A DNA stretch of 63,346 nucleotides from Roseisalinus antarcticus (GTDB lineage: Bacteria; Pseudomonadota; Alphaproteobacteria; Rhodobacterales; Rhodobacteraceae). The notes beneath the pieces are model-generated. The model saw only the letters and a program-made list of their open reading frames with translations. It ran no database searches and had not been told where the DNA came from. Below, piece after piece: positions 60,313-63,346 of this stretch. Numbering within the stretch: position 1 is the stretch's first letter; each line of letters opens with the position of its first letter. The DNA is taken from contig NZ_FWFZ01000023.1 in NCBI RefSeq assembly GCF_900172355.1, positions 1 through 63,346 of the forward strand. Direction: 5' to 3'. Position numbers and translations under genes: made by a program.

Positions 60313-61548
60313 ATGACTTTTGAAGACCTGGGGCTCGCCCCCCGCCTTACCGCCCGCCTGACCGAGCTGGGCCTCGTCGATCCGACGCCGATCCAGCAAA
60401 AGGCGATCCCGGTCGCCATGGAAGGCCGCGACGTCATGGGCCTCGCCCAGACCGGCACCGGCAAGACCATGGCCTTCGGCCTGCCGCTTCTGCACGACCT
60501 CAACCGCCAGGGCCGCAATCCGGCTCCACGCCACGCGACCGGTCTTGTGCTGGCGCCCACGCGCGAGCTGGCCAAGCAGATCGCCGATAACCTTGCTGAT
60601 CTGACCAAGGGCACGCACATGAAGGTCGTGCTGGTCGTCGGCGGCGGCTCCATCAAGCGGCAGATCGACCAGATGGCGCGCGGCGCCGATCTGTTGATCG
60701 CCACGCCGGGTCGCCTGATCGACCTGCTGGACCGCAAGGCCGTGAGCCTCGCCGCCACGCGGTTCCTGGTGCTGGACGAGGCCGACCAGATGCTCGACAT
60801 GGGCTTCATCCATGCGCTGCGCCGGCTGGTGCCGCTGCTGCCGACCGAGCGTCAGACGATGCTGTTCTCGGCCACCATGCCGAAACTGATGGCCGACCTG
60901 TCCAAGCAGTTCCTCACCGACCCGGTGCGGATCGAGGTCTCGCCCCCCGGCAAGGCCGCCGACAAGGTCACGCAATGCGTGCACTTCGTCACCCAGTCCA
61001 ACAAGCAGGCCCTGCTGATCGACCTTCTGTCCAAGCACCGGGGTGACCGCAGCCTCGTTTTCGCGCGGACCAAGCACGGCGCCGAGCGGCTGATGAAGAA
61101 CCTCGACAAAGCCGGCTTCGACACCGCCTCGATCCATGGCAACAAGAGCCAGGGCCAGCGCGACCGCGCCATCAAGCAGTTCAAGGAAAACAAGATCGCC
61201 GTCCTGGTCGCCACCGACGTGGCCGCCCGTGGCATCGACATTCCGGGGATCGAGCAGGTCTACAACTACGATCTGCCCAACGTGCCCGAGAACTACGTCC
61301 ACCGCATCGGCCGGACCGCCCGGAACGGCCTCGACGGCCAGGCCGTGGCCTTCTGTTCGGATGCCGAGATGAGCGAGCTGCGCGCGGTCGAAAAGGCGCT
61401 GGGCACCTCGATCCCGGTCGCCTCCGGCTCGCCGTGGGAGGCGCCCCGCGGGGCCGCCAAGCCGCGCGGTGGCAAGCCCAAGCCGCAGCAACAGCGCCGC
61501 CGTCGCCCCGAGAACCGCGGCCGCCCAGGCAACCGCCGCGCGGCCTGA
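60313..61548 (+). CDS. DEAD-box RNA helicase (RhlE-like)
   Basis: 411 aa. Q motif FEDLGLAPRLTARL...PTPIQQKAIP, motif I AQTGTGKT, Ia PTRELA, II DEAD, III SAT, and VI HRIGRTARNG in the helicase C domain. The tail is short, basic and Arg/Pro/Gln-rich (about residues 375-411). It unwinds short RNA duplexes with ATP, typically in ribosome assembly or mRNA decay. ATG 60313 has GAAAGGGA upstream. A terminator lies 24 nt downstream. Confidence 0.93.
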   Translation: MTFEDLGLAPRLTARLTELGLVDPTPIQQKAIPVAMEGRDVMGLAQTGTGKTMAFGLPLLHDLNRQGRNPAPRHATGLVLAPTRELAKQIADNLADLTKGTHMKVVLVVGGGSIKRQIDQMARGADLLIATPGRLIDLLDRKAVSLAATRFLVLDEADQMLDMGFIHALRRLVPLLPTERQTMLFSATMPKLMADLSKQFLTDPVRIEVSPPGKAADKVTQCVHFVTQSNKQALLIDLLSKHRGDRSLVFARTKHGAERLMKNLDKAGFDTASIHGNKSQGQRDRAIKQFKENKIAVLVATDVAARGIDIPGIEQVYNYDLPNVPENYVHRIGRTARNGLDGQAVAFCSDAEMSELRAVEKALGTSIPVASGSPWEAPRGAAKPRGGKPKPQQQRRRRPENRGRPGNRRAA

Positions 61549-61571
61549 TCCGGCCAGCCTGACCGGACCCG

Positions 61572-61605
61572 AGCCCTGCGCCCACCCCCGGCGCAGGGCT
61601 TTTTC
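61572..61605 (+). terminator. Intrinsic terminator after the DEAD-box gene
   Basis: AGCCCTGCGCC (61572-61582) pairs with GGCGCAGGGCT (61590-61600), 11 perfect pairs, followed by TTTTT. It is the clearest intrinsic terminator in the window after the one of tRNA-Leu. Confidence 0.9.
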
Positions 61606-61701
61606 GTGCCTGCGGCCCCCCCCCGGGGGCGGACCCGCGCCCCCAGTCCCAGCTTTACCCCCGGCCGAGCGATTGCGATAACGTCCCGAACGGAGGAGCC
61701 C

Positions 61702-62994
61702 ATGGTCGACATCGCCACCCGCGTCTGGAACCACAAGTGGAAGATCGACCCGATCGTCCGCTCGCTGATAGATACCGATTTCTACAAGCTGTTGATGTGC
61801 CAGTCGGTCTTCCGGAACCACCCGACCAAACAGGTCACCTTCTCGCTCATCAACCGGACCAGCGCGATCCGCCTGGCGGAGCTTGTCGACGAGGGCGAGC
61901 TGCGCGAGCAACTGGACCACATCCGTTCGCTCTCTCTCACCCGGGGGGAGAGCACGTGGCTGCGCGGCAACACCTTCTACGGCAAGCGCCAGATGTTCAC
62001 GCCCGAGTTCATGGACTGGTTCGAGGGCTTCCGCCTGCCGCCCTACCACCTTGAAAAACGCGACGGCCAGTACGATCTGACGTTCGAGGGCAACTGGCCC
62101 GAGGTCATGCTGTGGGAGATACCCGCCCTCGCCGTCCTGATGGAGCTGCGCGGCCGCGCCGTGCTGCGCGACATGGGCCGGTTCGAACTTCAGGTGCTCT
62201 ACGCCCGCGCCATGACCAAGCTGTGGGAAAAGGTGCAGATGCTGCGCCCGCTCGACGGGCTGAAGGTCGCCGATTTCGGCACCCGCCGGCGGCATTCCTT
62301 CCTGTGGCAGGATTGGGCCGTCCAGGCGATGTACGAGGGGCTGGGCAGCGCCTTCACCGGCACCTCGAACTGCCTGATCGCCAAGAACCGCGACCTCGAG
62401 GCGATCGGAACCAATGCCCACGAGATGCCGATGATCTACGCCGCCCTGGCCGAGGACGACGCTGCGCTGGCCCGTGCGCCCTACGACGTGCTGTCCGACT
62501 GGCACGAGGAACACGACGGCAACCTGCGGATCATCCTGCCCGACACCTACGGAACCGAGGGGTTCCTGCGGCGCGCCCCCGACTGGCTGGCGGGCTGGAC
62601 CGGCATCCGCATCGACAGTGGCGACCCCGCCGAGGGCGCCGAGATCGCGATCCGCTGGTGGCGGTCCCGCGGCGAGGACCCGCGCGACAAGCTGGTGATC
62701 TTCTCCGACGGGCTGGACGCGGCCAAGATCGTGGAGCTGCACGCGCAATTTTTGGGCCGGGTCAAGGTCTCCTTCGGCTGGGGCACGATGCTGACCAACG
62801 ACTTCCGCGGCCTCGCCCCGAACGAGGCGCTGGCCCCGTTTTCGCTCGTCTGCAAGGCGGTCTCCGCCGAGGGCCACCCCACGGTCAAGCTCTCCGACAA
62901 CCCCCGCAAGGCGATGGGCCCGGAAAGCGAGATCGAGCGGTACAAGCGGGTGTTCGGGGTGGGCGAGCAGGTCGAGAGGGAGGTTGTGGTCTAG
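61702..62994 (+). CDS. pncB: Nicotinate phosphoribosyltransferase
   Basis: 430 aa. LIDTDFYKLLMCQSVF is the N-terminal signature, DFGTRRRHSFLWQD carries the phosphorylated active-site His, and GTSNCLIAK, IRIDSGDP and FSDGLD complete the fold. It makes nicotinate mononucleotide from nicotinate, PRPP and ATP, following the nicotinamidase encoded at 57102. GGAGGAG precedes the ATG. The GC-rich stretch upstream (61620-61640) is a strong inverted repeat of C and G runs. Confidence 0.95.
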   Translation: MVDIATRVWNHKWKIDPIVRSLIDTDFYKLLMCQSVFRNHPTKQVTFSLINRTSAIRLAELVDEGELREQLDHIRSLSLTRGESTWLRGNTFYGKRQMFTPEFMDWFEGFRLPPYHLEKRDGQYDLTFEGNWPEVMLWEIPALAVLMELRGRAVLRDMGRFELQVLYARAMTKLWEKVQMLRPLDGLKVADFGTRRRHSFLWQDWAVQAMYEGLGSAFTGTSNCLIAKNRDLEAIGTNAHEMPMIYAALAEDDAALARAPYDVLSDWHEEHDGNLRIILPDTYGTEGFLRRAPDWLAGWTGIRIDSGDPAEGAEIAIRWWRSRGEDPRDKLVIFSDGLDAAKIVELHAQFLGRVKVSFGWGTMLTNDFRGLAPNEALAPFSLVCKAVSAEGHPTVKLSDNPRKAMGPESEIERYKRVFGVGEQVEREVVV

Positions 62995-63023
62995 TCTTGT
63001 TTAGTCGCAGCCTCTCAGATCGA

Positions 63024-63299
63024 ATGATTGAGCTTTCTGGAATAGTCGAGAAGCAAGGTGTGCCGGCTGAGGTGGCGCTCGACATCAGTGATGTTGAATG
63101 GCCGGATCCCATTGAGTTCGAGCCGGGGCAAGTCCAGATGGGGTATGACTCAGAACATAAACCTTACATCAGGATCAAAGATCAGGACCGTGACGTCGAC
63201 AATGCACTTTGGTCCGTTGGGCTCAGGACTCATAGCCAAAAGATCACGGTTGCGGCGAGAGCAATGGCCGAGAGGAAGACCTTGGGACTTCGGTCATAG
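63024..63299 (+). CDS. Small hypothetical protein, 3' end overlapping an IS end
   Basis: 91 aa as it stands (MIELSGIVEKQGVPAEVALD..., ending ERKTLGLRS). The first 60 or so residues look like a genuine gene: less GC-rich than the neighbours, acidic, no recognised domain. The last part is read antisense through the IS5 transposase end at 63230-63346. The original protein was probably cut by the insertion and now ends in IS-encoded residues. Hence only the 5' part is native. Confidence 0.45.
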   Translation: MIELSGIVEKQGVPAEVALDISDVEWPDPIEFEPGQVQMGYDSEHKPYIRIKDQDRDVDNALWSVGLRTHSQKITVAARAMAERKTLGLRS

Positions 63300-63346
63300 C
63301 GCGTGGCGACGCGCCTCCAGTCTTTCAAGCGTCCGAACATGATCTC
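63230..63346 (-). CDS. IS5-family (IS427-type) transposase C-terminus, partial at window edge
   Basis: The minus strand reads EIMFGRLKDWRRVATRYDRS then PKVFLSAIALAATVIFWL and a stop at 63230-63232. This is the highly conserved C-terminus (with the YREK-like catalytic Glu region just upstream) of the two-ORF IS5 transposases common in Rhodobacteraceae. It runs off the window. It is a different IS5 type from the remnant at 562-885. The visible part is not interrupted. Confidence 0.85.
   Translation of the reverse strand, partial: EIMFGRLKDWRRVATRYDRSPKVFLSAIALAATVIFWL

Noticed and set aside
59860-62877. A 1005-codon open frame on the minus strand
   Set aside because: It is antisense to three clear genes (epmA end, DEAD-box helicase, pncB) and has no recognisable domain.

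Overview
The window looks like a chromosomal segment of a GC-rich alphaproteobacterium, most likely a Rhodobacteraceae (Paracoccus/Roseobacter-type) member. This rests on the GC-rich codon use, the NDUFA9-like SDR gene, the efp/epmA pair, a glt locus with GltB and GltD encoded apart, and IS5, IS21 and IS256 remnants of types common in that family. Assignment is by recognition of protein families, not by database search.

Layout. (1) 1-1,420: decayed insertion-sequence debris (IS256 and IS5 transposase pieces). (2) 1,424-5,252: an envelope-sugar block with GtrA-like flippase, DprE1-like oxidase, DprE2-like SDR and UDP-glucose 6-dehydrogenase. (3) 5,268-12,366, minus strand: an old-yellow-enzyme gene and a compact coenzyme F420 operon in the order cofD-cofC-fbiC-fgd-cofE, that is, biosynthesis plus an F420-reducing glucose-6-phosphate dehydrogenase. 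(4) 12,619-31,882, plus strand: a catabolic island of an LLM-family (probably F420-dependent) oxidoreductase, an XRE-cupin regulator, a molybdenum hydroxylase with two different catalytic subunits, two cupins, a nitrilase-family amidohydrolase, a CoxG-like protein, a branched-chain-type ABC importer, a Rieske oxygenase with its reductase, a metal-dependent cyclase/amidohydrolase and an AhpD/CMD-like protein. (5) 31,918-36,847, minus strand: UspA, SulP and a hybrid histidine kinase. (6) 36,848-38,938: accessory scrap with a truncated ORF, an IS21 istB remnant, small hypotheticals and tRNA-Leu(CAG). (7) 39,071-62,994: mostly core genes, including an NDUFA9-like SDR, uppP, gltD, six intervening genes (four of them tandem paralogs), gltB, mtgA, a GST, queG, an aldose sugar dehydrogenase, an App1-like phosphatase, an EamA exporter, pncA, efp/epmA, a DEAD-box helicase and pncB. 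(8) 62,995-63,346: a small ORF running into an IS5-type transposase end.

How the genes work together. The most interesting system is the junction of regions 3 and 4. Fgd would reduce F420 with glucose-6-phosphate, and the divergently transcribed LLM enzyme would spend F420H2. The neighbouring molybdenum hydroxylase, Rieske oxygenase, two hydrolases and an importer have the logic of uptake, ring hydroxylation, reduction or oxidation, ring opening and amide hydrolysis of an N-heterocyclic or amide-type substrate. A 14-nt motif (consensus RAYCTGRWTAAAWA, found by eye) lies ahead of all five apparent transcription units of the island and could be the operator of the XRE-cupin regulator. The substrate and the operator assignment are inferences.
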